Assembly (NCBI GenBank): GCA_012295275.1
Contig: CM022673.1
Span: forward strand, 6,775,311-6,790,310
Length of the DNA stretch: 15,000 nt
Origin: Chrysomallon squamiferum
Lineage: Eukaryota > Mollusca > Gastropoda > Neomphalida > Peltospiridae
Direction: 5' to 3'
Position numbers and translations under genes: made by a program. A model generated the notes under the pieces. It saw nothing but the letters and a program-made list of their open reading frames with translations, did not search any database and had not been told where the DNA came from. Positions 7,903-15,000 of the stretch are shown in pieces; within the stretch, counting starts at the first letter, position 1, and every line of letters begins with the position of its first letter.

Positions 7903-7922
7903 TTTTTTTTTTTTTTTTTTTT
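7903..7922. repeat. Poly-T run (20)
   Basis: Uninterrupted T20, preceded by TTGCAGC. The run follows the CAG rather than preceding it, so this does not form a good acceptor. Confidence 0.9.
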
Positions 7923-8214
7923 ATTTAAGGTGCCCCATTAAATTTTATATTTAAATCCATTAATACGCGATTGTATTGAAAATAATTATCATATACAAAA
8001 CTGTCAAAAATCAAACACAAACCTTTTGTAACATTTCACGTATAATCGTTTTGTTAATAGAATTTTTATTTTCATACTTAGTAGATATGTGGATGAGATA
8101 TGATCGTTTTTATCTTCAGTAAACTTTTGTGTTTTCTTTAACTATAACATTTAATCATTTATTTTGAATATTTTTTTTTTTGATTTTTGTTTTTTCAGTT
8201 TTTCTTGTTCTTTA

Positions 8215-8252
<38 letters not shown>

Positions 8253-8263
8253 CATCATCATCA
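8215..8263. repeat. (ATT)n-(ATC)n microsatellite
   Basis: About twelve ATT units followed by four ATC units. The switch from T to C in the last units is typical of mutation at the array edge. Confidence 0.95.
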
Positions 8264-8456
8264 TAAAATATTTTTCAGTGTGTATCTTGTTTCGGACAAA
8301 CTGCTGATGTGCTGAAAATAATGGCCTGTGTTTATTTTTTTCTTAAATATTTTTTTTTTGTTCTTAAAGGCTACAAAAATTTAAAATCTTATACTCAGTA
8401 CTCTCACATGTATTTGTCTTATTATTTGGCATAATCATATAGGTATGTATCACATT

Positions 8457-8458
<2 letters not shown>

Positions 8459-8519
<61 letters not shown>
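8459..8519. repeat. (AT)n-(GTAT)n microsatellite
   Basis: About 16 AT units followed by seven GTAT units, both without interruption. Confidence 0.95.
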
Positions 8520-8521
<2 letters not shown>

Positions 8522-8817
8522 ATGTGTGTGTATATAATGTTGAGAATTTTGTAAGATCAATATATTTTGTACTTCTTGAAAATTATTTTGGGTTCATTTA
8601 GAGCATAATATTTGGAAAATATAGCATAAATTAAATAAAATGTAACCAAAATGAGCTTTTCAGTAATAAAAGCTGTTTTTGATTTACATTTTTTGTGAGT
8701 ATGGAAATGTTTCTGTACAAGTAATTTCATTAATAAATTGATTACTAATCACAGAATTTGTACTAAGTTTCTAGAATTAATGTAGAAACTACATCCTAGA
8801 GCATTTCACTGACACTG

Positions 8818-8840
8818 AAAAAAAAAAAAAAAAAAAAAAA
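8818..8840. repeat. Poly-A run (23)
   Basis: Uninterrupted A23 after CACTG. The 14 bases GCATTTCACTGACA just upstream (8801-8814) also occur at 12028-12041. No retroposon body could be outlined. Confidence 0.9.
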
Positions 8841-9073
8841 CAATTTAATAAAAGAAAAATAAACTTTTTATAATGAAAGTGAAAGTTAATTGATAAAGAA
8901 TATTGAAGATGAGTGTATCAGTTATTATTTATTAAAAGAAAAGAAGTTAAAAAGTAATAAATAATTGTTTTTGATATGTATATAAGAAAAATAATTATAT
9001 AAAAAAAAAAACTTATTTTCTTCATTTGTTTTTGAAATTTTCTTTTTAATTATTAGCCAAAATGTTCCAATTT

Positions 9074-9135
9074 AAAAAAAAAAAAAATATTACTACTACT
9101 ATTATTATTATTATTTTTTTTTTTTTTTTTTTTTT
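9074..9135. repeat. A14-(ACT)n-(ATT)n-T22 compound repeat
   Basis: A14, three ACT units, five ATT units and T22 in succession. The terminal A and T runs are complementary and could form a stem closed by the triplet repeats. Confidence 0.9.
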
Positions 9136-9238
9136 AATTGAGATGATAAAAATCAAATTTGATGAGCCTGGTATCATTTTAGTTAATACTGCACATATAT
9201 TAGAATGTGTATGAACATTAATATTTTCATCATTGTTA

Positions 9239-9304
9239 CATATATATATATATATATATATTTTTTTTTTTTTTCAAATAATTTGTATATATATATATAT
9301 ATAT
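9239..9304. repeat. (TA)n-T14-(TA)n microsatellite
   Basis: About 11 TA units, a T14 run, ten mixed bases, then about ten more TA units. Confidence 0.9.
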
Positions 9305-9482
9305 TGTTCCATTAGTCTCAGATCATTGTATATTCAGTATACTATACTTTATTGTGTAGTCTCATTATGCTTAATTTACTAACTTGAACAGACATGTATG
9401 TGTACATATAAACTGTTGTGTATCGTGTAAGAACAGTACGCTGTATGCACACTGAGCAGCAAAAGATAAGCAATATGACTTG

Positions 9483-9510
9483 ATGCATTGTGGCTTTGGG
9501 CAAGGTGGTT
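9483..9510 (+). repeat. 28-nt direct repeat, copy 1
   Basis: The segment beginning ATGCATTGTGGC and ending AAGGTGGTT matches 9735-9762 at 25 of 28 positions in the same orientation. It lies in a GC-richer stretch (about 9370-9560). Similarity falls away on both sides. It may be a fragment of a dispersed repeat. Confidence 0.7.
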
Positions 9511-9530
9511 CACCTGTGTGAAATAGTGAG

Positions 9531-9556
9531 TGGAGAGAGAGAAAGAAAGAAAGAAA
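9531..9556. repeat. (GA)n-(GAAA)n purine tract
   Basis: Four GA units, then GAAA units. The strand is pure purine for 26 bases. Confidence 0.85.
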
Positions 9557-9676
9557 AACAAAATGGACTGCTTGTATGTATTATTCACGATGTTTTGTGA
9601 CATTTTGTCAAAAGTCCTCGACAAAGGTAAAGTTATGAAGATATATACCACTTTGTACATAAGTAATACTATTTTT

Positions 9677-9677
9677 A

Positions 9678-9723
<46 letters not shown>

Positions 9724-9734
9724 TTTTTTTTTTT
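9677..9734. repeat. (ATT)n followed by T13
   Basis: About 15 ATT units pass directly into T13. The T run abuts copy 2 of the 28-nt repeat. Confidence 0.95.
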
Positions 9735-9762
9735 ATGCATTGTGACATTGGGAAAGGTGGTT
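9735..9762 (+). repeat. 28-nt direct repeat, copy 2
   Basis: Starts ATGCATTGTGAC and ends AAGGTGGTT. It begins immediately after the T13 run and differs from copy 1 at three positions (G/A, T/A, C/A). Confidence 0.7.
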
Positions 9763-9880
9763 GTCAAAGGTGACTGTCACAGAGAAATCTATGAACCCAC
9801 ATATTCCAAGCATGCTGCGATTGGTTCAGTTTTTGATGGTTTCCGTGGTGATGGTTGTTGTGATATCATGCAGGTCCCAT

Positions 9881-9885
<5 letters not shown>
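9735..9885. other. GC-richer island between two poly-T runs
   Basis: About 150 bases of clearly higher GC content than the flanks, bounded by T13 (9722-9734) and T26 (9886-9911). The plus frame from 9742 is open until past the T26 run and reads MTLGKVVVKGDCHREIYEP, then TYSKHAAIGSVFDGFRG, then DGCCDIMQVPLK. A second plus frame is also open from 9775. Possible splice signals are TGTCACAG (9774-9781) and CATGCAG|GTCCCA (GT at 9873). The peptides resemble nothing I recognise in EPS8 or elsewhere. It could be an old transposon fragment, a lineage-specific exon, or chance. I favour a repeat fragment because of the 28-nt duplicate. Confidence 0.4.

Positions 9886-9911
<26 letters not shown>
9886..9911. 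repeat. Poly-T run (26)
   Basis: Uninterrupted T26 followed by CTTCTTGCATCTG. It closes the GC-richer island. Confidence 0.95.
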
Positions 9912-9950
9912 CTTCTTGCATCTGAAGTATATAAATATATTTACAACTAA

Positions 9951-9973
9951 TAACTAATAATAATAATAATAAT
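9951..9973. repeat. (AAT)n microsatellite
   Basis: About seven AAT units preceded by two ACTAATA units. Confidence 0.85.
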
Positions 9974-10332
9974 CGTGTGTGTAACTGTAACTAACATCTG
10001 TGATGTTTGGAGTTCTTTACTCTCCTTTAGTTCTGTCTGTTATTTAAGACATTTACAGCATTGATGTTTGATGCATTTGTGAACATAAAAACAAGTCATC
10101 TGGGTTTGGTGTATAAAATCGAAATCATTAACGAAAAGAAAAACAAATCTTAATAGTCCTATACGAAAAATTCACTACAGCTTCCTTTTGTGTTTTCATT
10201 ATCTTCCAAGGCTTGCGAATAACCTATGTTTTAAGATAACCATTTTAATTACAGTTAACATACCATAGACAAAACTATATACAGGGAAACAGTAAACAGT
10301 TCATGCATATTCCAATTATGTGATTTTTATAT

Positions 10333-10334
<2 letters not shown>

Positions 10335-10374
<40 letters not shown>

Positions 10375-10376
10375 TT
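10335..10376. repeat. (AT)n-T11 microsatellite
   Basis: About 16 AT units followed by a T11 run. The minus-strand poly(Ile-Tyr) tail seen here is a translation of this array. Confidence 0.95.
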
Positions 10377-10819
10377 CTTATAGCTACAACTCTTTCAATT
10401 TGGACCAAGTAAATATCAAATTTTACAATATTGCATAAGTCGATCATGTAGTATGAAACAAAACAGAAATTCAAATAAGGGAAATAAATCTGTTGCAGGA
10501 GATAACTCTGTATTAATATCTGACACTTGGATGATTTGTTGCTTTTCAATGCTTGCTTTTCTGTCTAACCTGCCAATCTTTTTGTGTCTGTTATATATTT
10601 GTTCTGTCAAAATCTGTTGTTAACTAAATACATTTAACTTCTGAGCTTGTCATTCAAACATATTCTTATAATCTTATCGTGAATGAGATTATATGAAATT
10701 AATAAACTGAAACATAATTAATATTTTACATTTTAGTTCACTTTGGATTTTTAATTTAATAATTTAAAAAAAATAAATAATAGACATTTATATAAATAAA
10801 TAATTTAAAAGGTGATTCT

Positions 10820-10848
10820 TTATATATATATATATATATATATTTTTA
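10820..10848. repeat. (TA)n microsatellite
   Basis: About 12 TA units ending in TTTTTAGG. Confidence 0.9.
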
Positions 10849-11267
10849 GGTTATAATAATCTTTATTATTACTATTTTTAATAAAATCTAAATGATATTG
10901 TTTAAAACATTCCATTGATAATTTTAACATTCTTATAAGTTCAGTTAAATGAAACATTCTTGGACAGTTTTCAAAATTTCACATCTTTAAGTCCTACATG
11001 CATTCTTTTCTTGATTAAAAATAAAAAATATATCAAATCAGATAATGACAGTTGAGCTAACCTGTTACTAATAATCTATCTTACACTAATCCACTGGTTT
11101 TGCTTTACCATGTGTTAATAAATTATAATTTTTAGAAAATATCAATTTAATTCTTTATTAATCTTTCATCTTGTCCTGATCTATTATAATTCTTTTCCAC
11201 ATCCAGTTTTTTTTGGTTTTTTCTCCCATTACTGAGCTTTTATTTTTATTTTCAATTTTTTTTTCAG

Positions 11268-11284
11268 CAATTTTTTTTTTTTTT
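11268..11284. repeat. Poly-T run
   Basis: A run of about 16 T after CAGCAA, within a longer T-rich stretch (11206-11290). Confidence 0.85.
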
Positions 11285-11397
11285 CTTTTAATTTGACCTT
11301 AAGCATGCTTTGGAATCCATTCTTGTCCCTAGAAGCCATTGAAATTAGCATCAAACTTCAAAAATATAAAAAAAGCAATTCTTTAAATATGCAGAAC

Positions 11398-11419
11398 AAA
11401 AAAAAAAAAAAAAAAAAAA
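11398..11419. repeat. Poly-A run (22)
   Basis: Uninterrupted A22 followed by TATATATTTTAATTAAAAAATTAAAATT, itself a short AT palindrome-rich stretch. Confidence 0.9.
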
Positions 11420-11610
11420 TATATATTTTAATTAAAAAATTAAAATTTGTAAGTAATCTGAAAATCTAATATTCAGAAAACAAATAATAAGTAATAATTT
11501 GTCTTTTTACTTAGATATTAACTGTTAAAAAAAATTAACCAATCAGAATGTTTCTTTTATATCGTAACTGATTAAATGTAAATGTTACAGTTAATTTCAT
11601 TGGCTGTCAG

Positions 11611-11669
11611 CTTTCATCCTCCACCCAATGACCAAACTGCCTTTTCCAATGATCAATGCTGTAAGAGAA
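11611..11669 (+). CDS. Candidate small exon of the EPS8-family gene
   Basis: This stretch is 59 nt, two bases plus 19 codons, so it accepts the phase 1 donor of the proline-rich exon and leaves in phase 0. The joined frame gives A, then FILHPMTKLPFPMINAVRE. The acceptor is GGCTGTCAG at 11602-11610, with a poor pyrimidine tract. The donor is GAA|GTGAGT at 11670, a strong site. A second donor, GCT|GTAAGA, lies nine bases earlier at 11661. The stretch is GC-richer than its flanks. In EPS8 proteins the proline linker leads into a short segment containing a Met-x-x-Val-x-x-Glu pattern before the C-terminal effector region. MINAVRE is loosely compatible, but this is weak evidence and a chance frame is quite possible. 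It would be preceded by an intron of 6.3 kb. Confidence 0.28.
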
Positions 11670-11864
11670 GTGAGTTGAGCATATTAATCTATATAAGTAT
11701 TGTATAGAGAGGGAAATCTGACAAAGATACTATATAAATATATTTATATATGAAATAAATTAATCACATGTATTATTACATTTAATAAAAGCAATATTTA
11801 TATTCAGACAAATTTGTTTGTATTTTTATTTTTAAATTTAAAACAAATTGTTTTAACTTTTAAA

Positions 11865-11931
11865 TTTTTTTTATATATATATATATTTATTTATTTTTTT
11901 TATATATATATATATATATTTTTTTTTTTTT
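11865..11931. repeat. T-run/(AT)n/(TTTA)n compound repeat
   Basis: T8, about seven AT units, short TTTA units, T8, about nine AT units and T13 in succession. It reads as two degenerate copies of a T-run plus AT-array module. Confidence 0.9.
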
Positions 11932-12853
11932 AAAATGGGACATGCATGACAACCAGTAATCTGTTGATTGTGAGATAAAAGTGGATAAGCAAATAATCCT
12001 TGAATTATAATAATCAACACTCGTGATGCATTTCACTGACAGCATCATGAATAATATACACGAATTTTAAATTCATTTTGATGTGGGAATAATAACTTTG
12101 ATTTCTTAGTCAGAATCAAAATTAAGTTCATTTTTGCCATCTCCCTCAAAAAATCCTGTGCTCATTATAATGAAGTGAGAGCTTAATGGATTTAAGTTGG
12201 TAAAAATCACTGATGCCTGATTTTGATATGGATATATGGATGATTGATGCTAACAAGACCCAACAAGAATGTAAAAAAAAAAGGTATTTCCATATATGTT
12301 TAAAAGAACAGCTAATGACATCTGCTGGAATTAAGCAGATTTAATATTTTTCTCCAAGTACCCAGGGGAAAAATGTGTTCAAATTCCACAATTTCTAATT
12401 CTTTTGTGACTTATCACAGTGCAGCATTATTCTACAGCAACAAAACAGTTAACTGACATAATTATTTTAAATACTTTTTTTTTCTCTATATACGATGTAG
12501 AAAAAGGATCTCTTAATTTTGTAAGAGATACTGTGAAGTGTTTTTAAGAGTCAACTGTTTTTGCTGTTAAAATGGTAAGTTTTGGCCAGCAGAGGTGAAA
12601 ATGAAGGTATTTAAAGTGATACAATTATTTTAGTTACAAACATTGTTTAAGCTCTCTTAATAAGTCAGATTAACATTTTAACTTTTTAACAGCTAATCAT
12701 TGTCCAAGCAACCATATATAATTATTATAAGTCCGTTGATTTTAAATGATTTAAAATGATTCTTCACTTCTGAGAGGTTTTTTTTCTCAAAGAAAGCACA
12801 AAATGGATGTTTTCTTGTAAGACTGATAAGTATCCAGTAGGGGAAAAAGGTTT

Positions 12854-12882
12854 AAAAAAAAAAAAAATAAAATAAAAATCAC
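12854..12882. repeat. A14 with (AAAAT)n
   Basis: A14 followed by two AAAAT-type units. Confidence 0.8.
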
Positions 12883-13881
12883 TTGAACATGCATAAAATT
12901 GATTTATTTGTAGCACCAATCAATACTGACATTAAATTATAATAGTCAATGTGAATTTAATTTCTGACTGGAAGAAATAAAACTAATTCAGTAAAAAAAA
13001 AATAATAATAATATCCAGTTTTTTTCTGAAATTGTTTTATCCAGTACAAGAATCGTGCTTAATATTTTTTGAACGTTGTGTGTAGATTTGTAATTTCTGC
13101 TTGCATAACATTCAGTACAGACCGTAAGAATATCAGTGTTGAGAGCCAACAGACCAGTGTTAGGGGAACAAAAAAGCAATATCTGCACTAGAAAACTTGA
13201 ATGTAAGACATTTAGAAGTCAGGTAATTTCATTTTTCTAAATTAGGGTCACATGTCGATTGTCTTTAGATCATGTTTTCTTACAGGGTCTGTATTTCAGT
13301 ATATCACAAGTTTGATAACTTTGTTTGGTTAACTGTCTGTATCAGTCACAAACAGTGTAGATAATGCTGTTCAAATTCCACTGTTCATAAACCTAAGTCA
13401 GGTGCTTCTATCAAACCTCTGTTGATTTTAACACTGTTGATAAAATGTGGAAAGGTGTTATACTAAAAGGAGTTTGATAAATGCTTTAGAAATAACTATT
13501 TTTAAAACCCTAGTATGAGATATTTACTCAGAGAAAACAAGATTGAAGAACTTGGAAAAAGGATGAGACAGTTTTATTTCATAATACACTTGACAATGTT
13601 TTTAATTCTTTTATTAGAAATGTGCCAAAGAAAAGAAAACAACTACTGTCATGGAACAGTTATTCTTTTATGTCATAAAGCAAATCTTTTCTTTGCTTTT
13701 TGAATAAAATGTAAAGATGATAAAACACAGTCTTTGAGCAGGAAGTAGTCTAGATGGAGATCTGAGAAGGATTGATCTTACTTAGACCAGCGTTAAAACA
13801 TCCCATTATAAATTGACAGACATAATTATTGTAAAATGAACGCTGTATATAAATGCTGAAATCAAGCAACAATCAATCAGT

Positions 13882-13911
13882 CAATAAATAAATAAATAAA
13901 TAAATGAATAA
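13882..13911. repeat. (AAAT)n microsatellite
   Basis: About six AAAT units after CAATCAGTC, ending in a GAATAAA variant. It is similar to the tract at 6098-6127. Confidence 0.9.
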
Positions 13912-14080
13912 AACGAAAACAATGCTTTTATGAAATAAGAAAATAACACTCAGCTAAAATCTAGCTTAACACATTACAACATAAACACTAGAAAACATAT
14001 ACAATGATACATCTACATGTGTATGTATGTGTATATAAATAATGAGTTAAAAATATGTATAAATATCAATACCAGTATAT

Positions 14081-14183
14081 ACACAAACAAACACATACAC
14101 ACAAACATAGAAACAAACGTTTAATAAAAACAAACACACAAGGACACACCTGTGAACAAACTACACACACACACACACACACA
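14081..14183. repeat. (CAAA)n/(CA)n-rich tract
   Basis: Imperfect ACAAAC and ACACAT units (14081-14140), a mixed stretch, then about ten pure CA units (14163-14183). The strand has very little G across the whole interval. Confidence 0.85.
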
Positions 14184-14225
14184 TGTATATAAACAAACAA
14201 ATGTAAAATATTCATGGTTTGGATT

Positions 14226-14271
14226 AAAAAAAAAAAAAAATAACAGTTAATGTTTATTTTTTTTTTTTTTT
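14226..14271. repeat. A15 ... T15 inverted homopolymer pair
   Basis: A15 (14226-14240) and T15 (14257-14271) are separated by 16 bases, so they could pair as a perfect A-T stem. Confidence 0.85.
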
Positions 14272-14350
14272 ATTGCAACTGAAATGTTTATAGTTTCATA
14301 CCATTCCAATCACTAATATATTTGATTTCAGTATACTGCATTATATATCA

Positions 14351-14471
14351 TATTATATATTATATATTATATTATATATTATATTATAGATTATATTATA
14401 GATTATATTATATATTATATATTATATTATATATTATATTATAGATTATATTATATATTATATATTATATT
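14351..14471. repeat. AT-only minisatellite with a 55-nt period
   Basis: Copy 1 (14351-14405) and copy 2 (14406-14460) match at 54 of 55 positions; the one difference is G/T at 14401 against 14456. Each copy is built from TATTATAT-like sub-units and carries a TATAGATTATAT marker. A short degenerate piece follows to 14471. The near-identity implies a recent duplication of the whole 55-nt block. Confidence 0.85.
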
Positions 14472-14683
14472 AAAACATTATAATCTTTTTTGTACTTTAT
14501 ATATAGAATTAACACTTTTATTATAGTAGTTTATATTCATAACAATTACTAAACTGATTTCTGTAGTATTTCAGTTTTCACAACTACTTTCATTCATTTA
14601 TTTTCTTACTATTATTCTTTGTTTTAATACTTCTGTTATTATTCTTTTATTATTCTTAATCTTGTGATTATAGTCATTTTATA

Positions 14684-14739
14684 ACACACACACACACACA
14701 TATATAAATATATATATAAATATATGTGTGTGTCTGTGT
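14684..14739. repeat. Inverted (CA)n / (TG)n pair around an AT core
   Basis: A CA array with a TATA end (14684-14705) is followed by an AT-rich core and then TATATGTGTGTGTCTGTGT (about 14721-14739). The arms are complementary except at the single C interruption, so the tract could form a hairpin. Confidence 0.8.
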
Positions 14740-14762
14740 ATTTATGTATGTATCTATGTGTT

Positions 14763-14791
14763 ATATATATATATATATATATGTATATATT
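14763..14791. repeat. (AT)n microsatellite
   Basis: About ten AT units followed by GTATATAT. Confidence 0.9.
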
Positions 14792-15000
14792 CCATATTTA
14801 ATTTAACTTTTTTACTTTCTTTGAAGTTATAAAATAAAATATTCATTATCCTAAACTTTAGAAACACCAAACCAGACATCAAAGAGTTTATTATAAAACC
14901 AGCAATATTTGATGTTCCATCTTGCACTGCACTATTACATCAGTTGTTCCTGTGTAAATAGCTTGAATTTTCTTAACTTAAACTATTCATACTAGCATAG

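Larger units (their letters stand above)
5283..15000 (+). other. Downstream intron (to window end) of the EPS8-family gene
   Basis: Starts with GTGAAT. No later exon is identified with confidence, so the intron may run past the window end or be broken by the candidate exon at 11611. Apart from the repeats listed separately, the sequence is AT-rich and of moderate complexity. Stretches longer than 300 bases in which I see nothing recognisable include 5400-5840, 6130-6900, 6960-7240, 7290-7620, 7930-8210, 8520-8815, 9975-10330, 10380-10815, 10850-11260, 11420-11600, 11935-12850, 12870-13880 and 14475-14680. The SAM-like, actin-binding effector region of EPS8 was not found. Confidence 0.6.

Noticed and set aside
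9379-9660. 93-residue minus-strand frame
   Set aside because: Composition is non-protein-like (Ser/His/Tyr/Leu from AT- and GA-rich DNA) and no domain or splice context was seen.
10316-10610. Two overlapping minus-strand frames
   Set aside because: One ends in a poly(Ile-Tyr) translation of the AT array; neither has a recognisable domain.
12501-12574. Exon-like segment between TTTTCTCTATATACGATGTAG and ATG|GTAAGT
   Set aside because: The splice sites look good but all three frames contain stops, so it cannot be an internal coding exon.
12988-13188. 66-residue minus-strand frame
   Set aside because: No family resemblance, no nearby splice or promoter context, and a length expected by chance.
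13261-13330. Good-looking acceptor TTTTCTTACAG followed by a short open stretch
   Set aside because: The phase 0 and phase 1 frames stop within about 16 codons, the remaining frame stops soon after, no donor consensus follows, and the peptides are not recognisable.
13515-13703. 62-residue plus-strand frame with a NKIEELGKRMRQ segment
   Set aside because: The start looks helix-like but the frame soon becomes hydrophobic and low in complexity, has no donor, and matches no EPS8 region or other family I know.

Overview
This window looks like non-coding, intron-rich DNA from an animal genome. It is very AT-rich and full of microsatellites: (ATT)n, (ATTT)n, (AT)n, (CA)n and long poly-A or poly-T runs. 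It has no bacterial-style gene packing. The organism cannot be fixed from the sequence. An invertebrate, perhaps a mollusc such as a cephalopod, would fit the AT content and repeat load, but this is an inference and no diagnostic SINE was recognised.

The only genic signal I can support is part of a plus-strand gene of the EPS8 family (epidermal growth factor receptor kinase substrate 8, an actin-regulating scaffold). Exon A (786-902) encodes the C-terminal half of the SH3 domain. Exon B (5159-5282) encodes the proline-rich linker that follows the SH3 domain. The two join in frame across a 4,256-nt intron: exon A starts and ends in phase 0, and exon B starts in phase 0 and ends in phase 1. A third, much weaker candidate exon (11611-11669) has the required incoming phase and a GTGAGT donor. 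The exons for the PTB domain, the first half of the SH3 domain and the C-terminal actin-binding effector region were not found and presumably lie outside the window.

Layout: 1-785 is the tail of an upstream intron, filled with trinucleotide repeats. 786-902 is exon A. 903-5158 is an intron dominated by microsatellites, including a T31/A22/A29 cluster and an ATT/AAT inverted pair. 5159-5282 is exon B. 5283-15000 is the downstream intron, with many simple repeats, a GC-richer island at 9735-9885, a small hairpin at 7797-7836 and a 55-nt AT minisatellite at 14351-14460. Nearly all longer open frames in the window are translations of simple repeats or chance frames. I saw no convincing minus-strand gene, tRNA, rRNA, CRISPR array or intact transposon.
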